From: a virus
Direction: 5' to 3' (one strand)
Length of the DNA stretch: 43,741 bases
Virus record (IMG/VR): IMGVR_UViG_3300031512_000001
Location: 1-43,741 of that record
Positions within the stretch are counted from its first letter, which is position 1. Every line of letters starts with the position of its first letter. Made by a program: the position numbers and the translations under genes. Shown here in pieces: positions 1-6,555 of this stretch. Below the pieces are notes generated by a model that saw only the letters and a program-made list of their open reading frames with translations, was not told where the DNA came from and did no database searches.

Positions 1-118
1 TTTCTATAACTGTTCCTTCAATCTCTTTTTTATATTTAATAAATGATAGTATAAAACTTATGAGTATTAAAAATATAATTACCTTCCATTTAATATATTT
101 TATTTTCTTCCATCCCAT
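1..118 (-). CDS. Small membrane protein, N-terminal part only (runs off window)
   Basis: An open frame starts with ATG at 118 on the minus strand and is still open at base 1, giving 39 residues. A basic N-terminus (MGWKKIKYIKWK) is followed by a hydrophobic stretch at about residues 13-27 and then a charged segment, which fits a single N-terminal transmembrane anchor or uncleaved signal with a soluble part beyond the window. AGAGGAG lies about 8 bases before the ATG. The start overlaps the stop of the upstream gene (TAATG), so the two are probably translated together. The family is not recognised; a phage lysis or membrane role is possible but unsupported. Confidence 0.6.
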   Translation of the reverse strand, partial: MGWKKIKYIKWKVIIFLILISFILSFIKYKKEIEGTVIE

Positions 119-459
119 TAAATTACTCCTCTTATAAACATCACTATAATTAATACAAAAAATATACCAAAAATTATCCTCATTCCCCAAATAATAAGAA
201 GATTGTGTCTATAGTTTAAAGATTTAAAACTGGGAGTAGAAGGAGTTGATTTAGACAAATTAATATAATGGAGGGCAAGCTTTTGAATTACTTTATTAAT
301 AAGATTAAGCTCATCAAATGTCTCTTTTGTAGCTTTTTGAAGTGTCATCCCGTTGGCAACTTTATTTTTTATAACTTGAGCAACAATTTGAGCAAAATCG
401 TGGATTATTTCAGGAGCCATAAATTTATGTTGATTTTTATGGAAAGTGTGATTTTTCAT
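118..459 (-). CDS. Small protein with C-terminal transmembrane helix
   Basis: This is a 113-residue protein with a clear AAAGGAGG ribosome binding site before the ATG at 459. Residues 1-80 are polar and helical. Residues about 87-109 are strongly hydrophobic (IIFGIFFVLIIVMFI), so it looks like a C-tail-anchored membrane protein. Its stop overlaps the start of the next minus-strand gene, which has an N-terminal membrane segment; the pair may act together at the cell membrane. No family is recognised. A lysis role (holin or spanin partner) would be a guess and no lysozyme is visible nearby. Confidence 0.65.
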   Translation of the reverse strand: MKNHTFHKNQHKFMAPEIIHDFAQIVAQVIKNKVANGMTLQKATKETFDELNLINKVIQKLALHYINLSKSTPSTPSFKSLNYRHNLLIIWGMRIIFGIFFVLIIVMFIRGVI

Positions 460-553
460 TATGTTTCCTCCTTTATATTAACTTTTATATCTAATTACTT
501 TTATTTTTGGAAAAGTTATATCTATATTTTTAATCCAAAACGTTAAAGCTTTC

Positions 554-568
554 CACCAGCTAGTGGTG
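554..568. other. Short inverted repeat in the 460-580 gap
   Basis: CACCA and TGGTG are separated by the five-base loop GCTAG, forming a 5-bp G+C-rich hairpin in otherwise AT-rich DNA. It lies just past the end of the minus-strand gene at 581-883 and before the gene starting at 459. It could be a weak transcription terminator or an mRNA processing or protein-binding site, but no clear T-run follows it on either strand, so the terminator call is weak. Confidence 0.3.
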
Positions 569-580
569 ACAAAATATCTT

Positions 581-883
581 TCAGCTTTCTTTTTTCTGAT
601 TATTATTAAATGTAGGTTCATAAAGAATTTTTTGAATTTTGAGTTTTATTTTATTCATTTCTTTAATTAATTTATTAATGCATTTAATTTTGCTTTCATC
701 ATATACCACATAAAGATCATCCCACTTAGCATTCGAATAAGTGAGTGAATTTAGAATTAATTTATCACCTAAATCAACTCCTCTATAAACTTCCAACGTA
801 GGTACGATATTGAATATATCTTTTATTACTTCATTTAGGTTATTTTTTTCAAGTGCTTTAAATTTTTTAGTTTTATTTTTCAT
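581..883 (-). CDS. Hypothetical small acidic/basic helical protein
   Basis: This is a 100-residue charged protein, lysine-rich at both ends, with a central part that looks alpha/beta (about residues 28-60) and a C-terminal helix. No membrane segment, cysteine cluster or known motif is seen. The ATG at 883 lacks a good Shine-Dalgarno at normal distance; a G-run (GAGGGGG) lies over 30 bases upstream. A TTTGTAATTATAG stretch immediately precedes the start and may be part of a promoter, which would give a very short leader. The family is not recognised. Confidence 0.55.
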   Translation of the reverse strand: MKNKTKKFKALEKNNLNEVIKDIFNIVPTLEVYRGVDLGDKLILNSLTYSNAKWDDLYVVYDESKIKCINKLIKEMNKIKLKIQKILYEPTFNNNQKKES

Positions 884-930
884 ACTATAATTACAAAAAA
901 TTTTGCACTTAATTTCCCCCTCAAATCATT

Positions 931-1506
931 TTAAGAGATGAGTATAAGAGTTTTAGATGACCAATCTTTTAAATCCCACGTTATTAAGTATTCTTTAAAA
1001 GAAAGTACTTCGTGAGCTTTATAGAAATCAAATAGGGGAATATGATATAGTTTATAAGTAGGTTGAATTAGAAAAGTAGAACAGAGATAAAGTTTTGTTT
1101 TTTTGTAGATGAGTGATTTATTGATGATTAAATCTTTCTCAAGTTTTGGAAAAACCAAAAAATTAAAATTTTGATAGGAATGATAGGAATAATCATTAGT
1201 AACCAATCCATTAACAATAAGACTTTTTCTTTCTTTTATTTTAAATTCAATATTAATGATAAATGGAGTAGTTATTTTTATTATATTAGTGGGTAACTTT
1301 ATTTTTGAAGTATTTCCGAAATCTATGAAAAAAGAATGTGAGAGTGGATTAGATTTAAAAGGTTTTCCATTATTAAAGTAAATATAAATTCCTTCATTAA
1401 CTTTAGGTAAATTATCGAAATCAGGAAAGGTAACAAAAATTGGAATTAGACTATGATTACGAGAGGTAATAAATCGAAATTTAGGTATATTTTTTAAAAT
1501 TTTCAT
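931..1506 (-). CDS. Hypothetical protein, beta-rich
   Basis: This is a 191-residue protein rich in Ile, Phe, Tyr, Asn and Lys, with alternating hydrophobic residues suggesting a mainly beta fold. No signal peptide, membrane helix or catalytic motif is visible. It starts three bases after the stop of the upstream coiled-coil gene and has no strong ribosome binding site of its own, so it is probably translated by coupling. The composition would suit a virion or surface-binding protein, but there is no direct support; function unknown. Confidence 0.6.
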   Translation of the reverse strand: MKILKNIPKFRFITSRNHSLIPIFVTFPDFDNLPKVNEGIYIYFNNGKPFKSNPLSHSFFIDFGNTSKIKLPTNIIKITTPFIINIEFKIKERKSLIVNGLVTNDYSYHSYQNFNFLVFPKLEKDLIINKSLIYKKTKLYLCSTFLIQPTYKLYHIPLFDFYKAHEVLSFKEYLITWDLKDWSSKTLILIS

Positions 1507-1509
1507 TAA

Positions 1510-1812
1510 TTACTTTTGTTTTATTTCTTTGTAAAAATTTAAAACTTTTTCTAAATAGTTTAAGGAGTTGTTAATAACATTTAATTCTTTTTTTATTCGT
1601 AATTTTTTCTGTATTAATTCCTTTAAGGAAGTTTCCATATATAGATTTCTCTCTCTATCAGTTCTTATATTTAGATAAACTTCATCTTTTCTTAAAATGT
1701 TATATTGAGCATCCAATATTTCGCTTTCTATATCTAATATTTGGTTTTCTAATTCAACTTTTTTTTCTCCCAAAGATTTATATTTTTCTAATAATTGATT
1801 TATGTCTGTCAT
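1510..1812 (-). CDS. Hypothetical coiled-coil protein
   Basis: This is a 100-residue, highly charged protein with heptad-like Leu/Ile spacing across nearly its whole length (for example LLEKYKSLGEKKVELENQI), which predicts a helical coiled coil. It is the first gene of the minus-strand group and diverges from the gene at 1865. Just upstream lies the palindrome ATCAATATTGAT and an AT-rich promoter-like stretch; no Shine-Dalgarno is visible before the ATG. It may be a structural adaptor or chaperone; the function is not known. Confidence 0.6.
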   Translation of the reverse strand: MTDINQLLEKYKSLGEKKVELENQILDIESEILDAQYNILRKDEVYLNIRTDRERNLYMETSLKELIQKKLRIKKELNVINNSLNYLEKVLNFYKEIKQK

Positions 1813-1832
1813 AAGTGATTTTTATTAAGAAA

Positions 1833-1844
1833 ATCAATATTGAT
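1833..1844. promoter_or_regulatory. Perfect palindrome between divergent genes
   Basis: ATCAATATTGAT is a perfect 12-base palindrome in the 52-base gap between the minus-strand gene starting at 1812 and the plus-strand gene starting at 1865. Read on the minus strand it continues as ATATTGATTTTCTTA, closely resembling the recurrent motif downstream half at 6496-6510. It could be an operator or the core of a bidirectional promoter. The assignment rests on position and resemblance only. Confidence 0.4.
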
Positions 1845-1864
1845 AAACATTGGGAGTGAAAATA

Positions 1865-2206
1865 ATGGCAAATATAAAGTTTTATCAATTTTTAAATTAT
1901 CTTTTCTTAATTGGAGATTTTAAAGCAATAAAAGAAAAGTGGGATAGTTATAAATCGGATTGGTATATAGTTAGAAATTTAATGGATAATGCCTTGTTTT
2001 ACAAAAAATTAGATTTAGTTTACTTTTTTTTAGATAAAGGAGTAGAATATCCTAAAGAATCTTTATTTCATTATGCTATCAAATATAAGGATGATAAATT
2101 GTGGGATTATGTGAATAATAGAAAGGATTTAATTGATTTGGTTAAAGAGGAAGCTTATAAAGAGAACAATGAGTGGTTGATTTCTAAGATAGAGGAGAGA
2201 CCTTGA
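1865..2206 (+). CDS. Small alpha-solenoid (ankyrin-like) protein
   Basis: The 113-residue product starts at ATG 1865, preceded by GGGAGTG at six bases; a TTG at 1850 in the same frame is less likely. The pattern of paired helices (NALFYKKLDLVYFFLDKG, then SLFHYAIKYKDDKLWDYV) resembles degenerate ankyrin-type repeats. It is thus similar in style to, but not clearly homologous with, the repeat-protein cluster at 4220-8655. It is the only plus-strand gene before the repeat tract at 2207-2549. Likely a protein-interaction module; partner unknown. Confidence 0.6.
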   Translation: MANIKFYQFLNYLFLIGDFKAIKEKWDSYKSDWYIVRNLMDNALFYKKLDLVYFFLDKGVEYPKESLFHYAIKYKDDKLWDYVNNRKDLIDLVKEEAYKENNEWLISKIEERP

Positions 2207-2286
2207 AAAAGAAAAAAGAAAAAAAGCTTCTAATAAAAAAAGAAAAAAGAAAAATAATAATAATAATAATAAAAAAATAATAAACT

Positions 2287-2343
2287 AAGATTAATAATAA
2301 ATATAATAAAACTCTTAAGATTAATAATAAATATAATAAAACT
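2287..2343. repeat. Two exact 27-base direct repeats, period 30
   Basis: Copies at 2287-2313 and 2317-2343 are identical over 27 bases, beginning AAGATTAATAATAAATATAA and ending TAAAACT, separated by three bases. The 30-base period keeps both copies close to the same face of the DNA helix, as in iterons bound by an initiator protein. No initiator gene is recognised in the window. Confidence 0.75.
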
Positions 2344-2460
2344 AAAGATATAAGATTAAAGATTAACTAAAGATATAAGATTAAGATTAAACTTTTTTTT
2401 TTTAATATTAATATAAATAATTAATCTAAAGATAAAACTAAAGATATAAGATTAAAGATA
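2341..2460. repeat. Three copies of a second AT-rich direct repeat
   Basis: ACTAAAGATATAAGATTA followed by (A)AGAT occurs at about 2341-2363, 2366-2387 (one A shorter) and 2437-2460. The first two are tandem with period about 25; the third is about 70 bases further on, after a T-run. This is a different unit from the 27-base repeat and overlaps its end by three bases. Confidence 0.7.
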
Positions 2461-2468
2461 AAGATTAA

Positions 2469-2479
2469 TCGATAATCGA
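2469..2479. other. Palindrome TCGATAATCGA with overlapping ATCGAT
   Basis: TCGATAATCGA is an inverted repeat with a one-base centre, followed directly by ATCGATATCGA. It is the least AT-rich spot in the gene-free tract and lies about 70 bases upstream of the helicase start. It may be a protein-binding site within the putative control region. Confidence 0.4.
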
Positions 2480-2549
2480 TATCGAACAGCAAAACAGCTC
2501 GAGGGACAAAAACTTCTTTAGAAATTTGTATTAATTTTTTTTTAAACTT

Positions 2550-3950
2550 ATGATAGAATTAGAAGTAACTAATTTAGAAACTTTTATAAAGAATGCACCT
2601 ACTTTAGTTACTCAAATAATAGATGATGCTTTAGCAATAGAAGTTCCAGGTGCATTTTTTGCACGTAACAAGATTAATTATTTTTGGGATGGAAAGAAAC
2701 ACTTATTTTCAATTAAAAGAAAAGTTTTTCCTACTGGATGTATTCGCCGAGTGATAGATTTATTGAATAAGATGGGATACGAATTTAGGATAAATGATTT
2801 AAGGGAGAAACCAAAACTTGACAATAGACCCTTATACTTAAGAGCTCACCTTAGAGATTACCAAGAAGAAGCAATAGAAATTTTAACTCAAAAACAGAGA
2901 GGAATAATTCAGATTGCGACAGGAGGAGGAAAAAGCTTAATTTTAGCTGGTTTATGTTCTCGTTTAAATATTCCCACTTTAGTATTAGTTCATCGTCAAG
3001 AATTGATGTATCAATTAGAAGAAACTTTTAGGACAAATTTGCGTGGAAAAGGTTCTCGTAAGCCATTGATAGGTATAGTAGGAGATGGAAATGTTGAATG
3101 GGGACATATAACTATTGCGATGATGCAAGCTTTGGATGTTAAGAAATATGAAAAAGAATTAGACAAGGTAGAGATGGTTTTAGTAGATGAATGTCATCAT
3201 TTGCCGTGTAACACAATGGTAGAAATAATGAAACATTTGAAGAATGCTTATTTTAGATTTGGAGTTTCAGCAACAAGTTTTAGAGAGGATGGAATGGATT
3301 TATTACTTGAAGCTTATTTAGCCCCCATATACTATAATCTTAGTATTAATGATTTAACTAAAATGGGTTATTTAGTTCCGGTTAAAGTTTTCTTTATTCC
3401 TTTTCATGATAATAGGATGTATAGGGATGATTTAACTTATAGTCAAATTTATGAAGAAGCAATTGAAAAGAACGAAAAGAGAAACAATTTGATTGTGGAA
3501 GCTGTAAAAAGAGTTTTAGCTACAGGTAAATCATGTTTGGTTGCAGTATCTAGAGTAGATCATGGGAAAATACTAACTCAAAAGATTAAATCTTTTTATC
3601 CTGAGGTAGAGTTTGTGGAAGGTAGTGATAAAAGTGAACGAAGAAAGAAGATTATTAAAAAGTTAAATTTAAAAGAGATTAGATGTGTTGTTTGCACTAC
3701 TGTTTTTGGTGAGGGGATTGATATTCCTACTTTAGATGTTCTCATTTCCGGCAAAGCTCAAGATAGTGGTATTGATGCTCTTCAATTAGCTGGGAGGGTG
3801 ACTAGAAAGGTTGATGGTAAGAATGAAGGATGGGTTATTGATATATTTGATTATCATCATAAATATTTTAAAAAGCATGCAATGAAGCGAAAGAAGATAT
3901 TTGAAGAAGTTAAGTTTGAAGTTAGAGAGGTAAAATGGAATTTACAATAA
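2550..3950 (+). CDS. Superfamily 2 DNA/RNA helicase (UvsW/XPB-like)
   Basis: This 466-residue protein is an ATP-dependent helicase or annealing helicase. It carries the ordered SF2 motifs: DYQ (103-105), Walker A ATGGGKS (123-129), DECHH (213-217), SAT (240-242), motif V TTVFGEGIDIP (383-393) and motif VI QLAGRVTRK (412-420). An N-terminal domain of about 95 residues precedes the motor. This layout matches phage UvsW-type helicases, which resolve branched DNA and restart forks. The start at 2550 is the first ATG after the repeat tract; no clear Shine-Dalgarno precedes it, so translation initiation is unusual. It overlaps the next gene by 16 bases. The specific UvsW role is inference from family. 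Confidence 0.88.
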   Translation: MIELEVTNLETFIKNAPTLVTQIIDDALAIEVPGAFFARNKINYFWDGKKHLFSIKRKVFPTGCIRRVIDLLNKMGYEFRINDLREKPKLDNRPLYLRAHLRDYQEEAIEILTQKQRGIIQIATGGGKSLILAGLCSRLNIPTLVLVHRQELMYQLEETFRTNLRGKGSRKPLIGIVGDGNVEWGHITIAMMQALDVKKYEKELDKVEMVLVDECHHLPCNTMVEIMKHLKNAYFRFGVSATSFREDGMDLLLEAYLAPIYYNLSINDLTKMGYLVPVKVFFIPFHDNRMYRDDLTYSQIYEEAIEKNEKRNNLIVEAVKRVLATGKSCLVAVSRVDHGKILTQKIKSFYPEVEFVEGSDKSERRKKIIKKLNLKEIRCVVCTTVFGEGIDIPTLDVLISGKAQDSGIDALQLAGRVTRKVDGKNEGWVIDIFDYHHKYFKKHAMKRKKIFEEVKFEVREVKWNLQ

Positions 3951-4186
3951 AAAATTTTGAAGATGAGATTTTATTTAAAAGTAATTCTTTGGATGATTTG
4001 ATTCCTTTAAATATTGAAGGTAGATTGGTTGTGGATGATTATGAAGTATGTTATATTTATACATTTGATTCAATTTCAGTTAGGGAGATATTAAAAGTGA
4101 TTAAAAGTAAAATAAAAAATGTTGGAGTTAGGAAATATAATTTGGAAAAAGAAATGAAATTATTGCAACTTTTTGAAACATTATAG
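3935..4186 (+). CDS. Hypothetical small protein
   Basis: This 83-residue protein starts inside the end of the helicase gene with AGAGAGG shortly upstream of its ATG. It is acidic in the first half and basic in the second, with an alternating pattern that fits a small alpha/beta fold (FTIKNFEDEILFKSNSL). No motif is recognised. The coupling suggests co-expression with the helicase. A copy of the recurrent upstream motif begins directly after its stop codon. Confidence 0.6.
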   Translation: MEFTIKNFEDEILFKSNSLDDLIPLNIEGRLVVDDYEVCYIYTFDSISVREILKVIKSKIKNVGVRKYNLEKEMKLLQLFETL

Positions 4187-4203
4187 TTTGTAAGGTTTGA
4201 TTT
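4187..4203 (+). promoter_or_regulatory. Recurrent motif copy 1 (TTTGT-N6-TGATTT)
   Basis: TTTGTAAGGTTTGATTT lies between the stop at 4186 and the start of the repeat-protein array at 4220, followed by ATTATAGTAG. It matches copies at 6487, 29278 and 42468. If TATAGT acted as a -10 box the transcript would begin close to the ATG, giving an almost leaderless message; only a weak AGAG is seen as a ribosome binding site. Promoter function is inferred. Confidence 0.5.
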
Positions 4204-4219
4204 ATTATAGTAGAGAAAT

Positions 4220-4747
4220 ATGAATATAAGTGATTTATTAAAAAATCCTAGTAAAGCAAAAATGGTTTTGAATGAATCTATTATTAAAAAAAATAAAGAA
4301 TTAGCAGAAATGTTAATTCCAATTGTTAAACATCCATATTTAACTTATATTTATGCCAAAGAAATAGTTAGAGGTAAAATTAAAGACGAATGGGAGGAGA
4401 TTATAGTCCAAGATCCATATGCTTCCCTTGATTATGCACAGCATGTTTTACGTAGACCCTTTCCTAAAGGAGAGGATACAATAGCTCAAAATCCATGTAC
4501 TTCTTTTGATTATGCTTATAAAGTTTTAAAAGGTTCTTTTCCTAAAGGAGAGAATGCAATTGCTTCTTTGGCTTCTTATTCTTATTATTATGCTCAAGAT
4601 GTTTTAAAAGACAGATTTGAAAAAGGTGAGGAAACTATTATTAAAGATAAGTATTATTTAGATAAATATGTAGAATTTCTTGAAAAGATTGGTAAATTAG
4701 ATGAATTTTTAAAAGATCATCTTGGAGTAGAAAAATGGATATCTTAG
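4220..4747 (+). CDS. Helical-repeat protein, array member 1
   Basis: This 175-residue protein is the first of seven related genes. A conserved head (LLKNPSKAK) is followed by a segment on Lys/Glu-rich helices (KNKELAEMLIPIVK), then repeats of the type YAxxVLxxPFPKGEDxIA about every 34 residues, and a C-terminal cap (FLEKIGKLDEFLKDHLGVEKW). Each repeat looks like a pair of helices, so the whole should form an alpha-solenoid used for binding. Similar YA..V..G...E repeats occur in proteins of other phages with unknown role. The stop is 13 bases inside the next gene. It lies just downstream of recurrent-motif copy 1. Function unknown. Confidence 0.78.
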   Translation: MNISDLLKNPSKAKMVLNESIIKKNKELAEMLIPIVKHPYLTYIYAKEIVRGKIKDEWEEIIVQDPYASLDYAQHVLRRPFPKGEDTIAQNPCTSFDYAYKVLKGSFPKGENAIASLASYSYYYAQDVLKDRFEKGEETIIKDKYYLDKYVEFLEKIGKLDEFLKDHLGVEKWIS

Positions 4748-5301
4748 ATTTGTTAAAAAATCCTAGTAAAGCAAAGATAGTTTTGGAAGATGCTATTTAT
4801 GAAAAAAATAAAGAATTAGCAGAAATGTTAATTCCGGTAGTAAGAGATCCATGGTTAACTTGTAAGTATGCCCAAATTATAGCCAAAGATAAGATTAAAG
4901 ACGAGTGGGAGGAGATTATTGCTCAAAATCCAGCTACTTCTTTTAATTATGCCAATTACGTTTTAAAAGGACCTTTCTCTAAAGGAGAGGATACTCTATC
5001 CAAGCATTCGTATTATGCTTTTTTGTATGCACGAGATGTTTTAAAAAGTCCTTTTCCTAAAGGAGAGGATGCAATTGCAACAGAAGCTCCTTTTGCATTA
5101 TCTTATGCTAAAAATGTTTTAAATGATAGATTTAAAAAAGGAGAAGAGGCAATTATTAGGAGTGAAATTGAAAATCCTGATAATGATTGGGGTGGCGATG
5201 GAGAATCTTGTTTTACTTCGTATGTTAATTTTTTAAGGTCGATAGATAAGTTAGACGAATTTTTAAAAGATTATCCAGAAGTAGAAAAATGGATATCTTA
5301 G
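4735..5301 (+). CDS. Helical-repeat protein, array member 2
   Basis: The 188-residue product shares head, repeats and cap with member 1. Three or so repeat units are visible (YANYVLKGPFSKGED, YARDVLKSPFPKGED, YAKNVLNDRFKKGEE). It has an acidic Gly/Asp insertion (about residues 145-153) before the C-terminal cap. The gene begins inside the previous one: the same 13 bases (ATGGATATCTTAG) encode the end of member 1 and the start of member 2, and the same arrangement recurs at the member 2/3 junction. This shows that the unit was copied together with its overlap. GGAGTAG upstream of the ATG serves as ribosome binding site. Confidence 0.78.
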   Translation: MDILDLLKNPSKAKIVLEDAIYEKNKELAEMLIPVVRDPWLTCKYAQIIAKDKIKDEWEEIIAQNPATSFNYANYVLKGPFSKGEDTLSKHSYYAFLYARDVLKSPFPKGEDAIATEAPFALSYAKNVLNDRFKKGEEAIIRSEIENPDNDWGGDGESCFTSYVNFLRSIDKLDEFLKDYPEVEKWIS

Positions 5302-5990
5302 ATTTGTTAAAAAATCCATCTAAAGCTAAAAGTTTATTAGAAAAAGTACTTGAAAATGGAAATAAAAAATTAACTGAAATTTTAATTCCCATAGCTAAAG
5401 ATCCTCATTTGACTTATAGATATGCATTAAAAATAATTAAAGGTAAAATTAAAGACGAATGGGAAGATATAATAGCTAAAGATTCTTTTAGTTCTTATAA
5501 TTATGCACTTTATGTTTTAAATGGACCCTTTTTAAGAGGGGAAGATGTTATTAGTAAAAATGCAGTTTTTTCATATAAGTATGCTAAAGAAGTTTTAGAA
5601 AGACCTTTTCCAAAGGGAGAGGATGCTATTAGTAAAGATGATAATTTTTCATATGAGTATGCTAAAGAGATTTTAAAAGGTCCCTTTCTTAAAGGAGAAG
5701 ATACTATTGCTAAAGATTCGTATTCAGCTTATCGATATGCTCGTTATGTTTTACATAAACCATTTCCTAAAGGAGAAGATGCTATTGCTAAATCTGCAAT
5801 TTTTTCTTATTATTATGCAAAAGATGTATTACATGATAGATTTCCAAAAGGCGAAAAAGCAATTATGGATAGTGAAGGTCAAATAGAAGAATATGAATCA
5901 GTAGATTATTTAACGTTGTATATTGAATTTTTGAAATCAATAAATAAATTAGATGAATTTTTAAAAGATCATTTGGAGGTGAAATTATGA
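5289..5990 (+). CDS. Helical-repeat protein, array member 3 (longest repeat run)
   Basis: At 233 residues this is the member with the most consecutive repeats. After the LLKNPSKAK head and the KGKIKDEWEDIIAKD segment there are about five units with the YA..VL..PFPKGED pattern, ending in YYYAKDVLHDRFPKGEKAI and the capping stretch LTLYIEFLKSINKLDEFLKD. Bases 5769-5866 are identical to 7883-7980 in member 6, showing recent duplication or conversion. The length differences between members are whole repeats. It overlaps member 2 by 13 bases and member 4 by 4 bases. No enzymatic motif is seen. Confidence 0.78.
   Translation: MDILDLLKNPSKAKSLLEKVLENGNKKLTEILIPIAKDPHLTYRYALKIIKGKIKDEWEDIIAKDSFSSYNYALYVLNGPFLRGEDVISKNAVFSYKYAKEVLERPFPKGEDAISKDDNFSYEYAKEILKGPFLKGEDTIAKDSYSAYRYARYVLHKPFPKGEDAIAKSAIFSYYYAKDVLHDRFPKGEKAIMDSEGQIEEYESVDYLTLYIEFLKSINKLDEFLKDHLEVKL
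5769..5866. repeat. 98-base exact repeat, copy 1
   Basis: Bases 5769-5866 match 7883-7980 exactly over 98 bases; the last part is also found exactly at 8467-8528 (62 bases). The repeat encodes the final repeat unit of three array members. The rest of these genes has diverged, so the identity points to recent duplication or gene conversion between paralogs. Confidence 0.85.
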
Positions 5991-6478
5991 ATATAGGTGA
6001 TTTATTGAAAAATCCAGAAAAATTAAATAAAGTGTTTGAAAATCTTTTGATGAATGATGAATATGATGAGGCAGAAAAACTTTTACCTTTTGTGACTAGT
6101 TCTAGATTGCTAATTAATTATGCTTTTCATACTAAAAAAAGATTGTCACCCCAATATGAAGGTAAGGTATTTAAAGATTTTGTTTCTCTTGATCCTCATA
6201 TGGATTTGGATCCACATGATGTTTTAGAATATATTGATTTTGTAAGAGAAAGATTTCCAAAATTAGAACCAACTATATTTGAGTTAGGTAATCCTTATTT
6301 TAGAAAATATTATGGAATTTTAAAATTAATTGGAAAAGATGATGAGTTTCTTAAAGATCATCCAGAGAAAATAAGAGATGCATTTGAAGTAGAGCTTTAT
6401 AATGCTTACGAAGAAGGGGATAATAGCGAATTAGAAAAGTTTTTGAAAAAGTATCCAGAGTATAGAAAATTTGTTTAA
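5987..6478 (+). CDS. Array member 4, divergent helical protein
   Basis: The 163-residue protein keeps the family head (MNIGDLLKNPEKLNK) and a C-terminal cap-like segment (GILKLIGKDDEFLKDHPEK), but its middle has lost the clear PFPKGED repeats; only YIDFVRERFPKLEP remains recognisable. It is therefore a diverged paralog. GGAGGTG just before the ATG is a good ribosome binding site. The start overlaps the preceding stop (ATGA). It closes the first half of the array; a 77-base gap with recurrent-motif copy 2 follows. Confidence 0.72.
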   Translation: MNIGDLLKNPEKLNKVFENLLMNDEYDEAEKLLPFVTSSRLLINYAFHTKKRLSPQYEGKVFKDFVSLDPHMDLDPHDVLEYIDFVRERFPKLEPTIFELGNPYFRKYYGILKLIGKDDEFLKDHPEKIRDAFEVELYNAYEEGDNSELEKFLKKYPEYRKFV

Positions 6479-6486
6479 GTTTTGGG

Positions 6487-6503
6487 TTTGTCGATATTGA
6501 TTT
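6487..6503 (+). promoter_or_regulatory. Recurrent motif copy 2 (TTTGT-N6-TGATTT)
   Basis: TTTGTCGATATTGATTT lies in the 77-base gap between array members 4 and 5 and differs from the copy at 42468 by a single base over 17 positions. It is followed by TTCTTATGA and, 52 bases later, by the start of member 5 with AAAAGGAG. Placement in one of the few real intergenic gaps supports a promoter or operator. Confidence 0.55.
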
Positions 6504-6555
6504 TTCTTATGAAAAAGATAGAAAATGAAATAAATATTGATAAAAGGAGAATAAT

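Larger units (their letters stand above)
2207..2549. other. Gene-free AT-rich repeat tract (candidate origin/control region)
   Basis: There is no start codon or plausible gene on the plus strand here. The left part is almost pure A/G/T with poly-A and TAA runs. The middle holds two exact 27-base direct repeats and three copies of a roughly 23-base repeat (separate entries). The right part contains TCGATAATCGA and ATCGAT palindromes and a short G+C-richer segment. It lies next to the strand switch of transcription and immediately before the helicase gene. This would suit a replication origin with iterons or a control region; an assembly artefact in low-complexity DNA cannot be excluded. Confidence 0.5.

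Noticed and set aside
268-546. Plus-strand open frame of 92 codons
   Set aside because: It lies opposite the minus-strand gene at 118-459, which has a strong ribosome binding site and a sensible membrane helix; the plus-strand frame has neither.
2207-2549. tRNA or structured RNA gene in the gene-free tract
   Set aside because: No cloverleaf or T-loop-like sequence (GTTCRA) was seen; the tract is nearly all low-complexity A/T.
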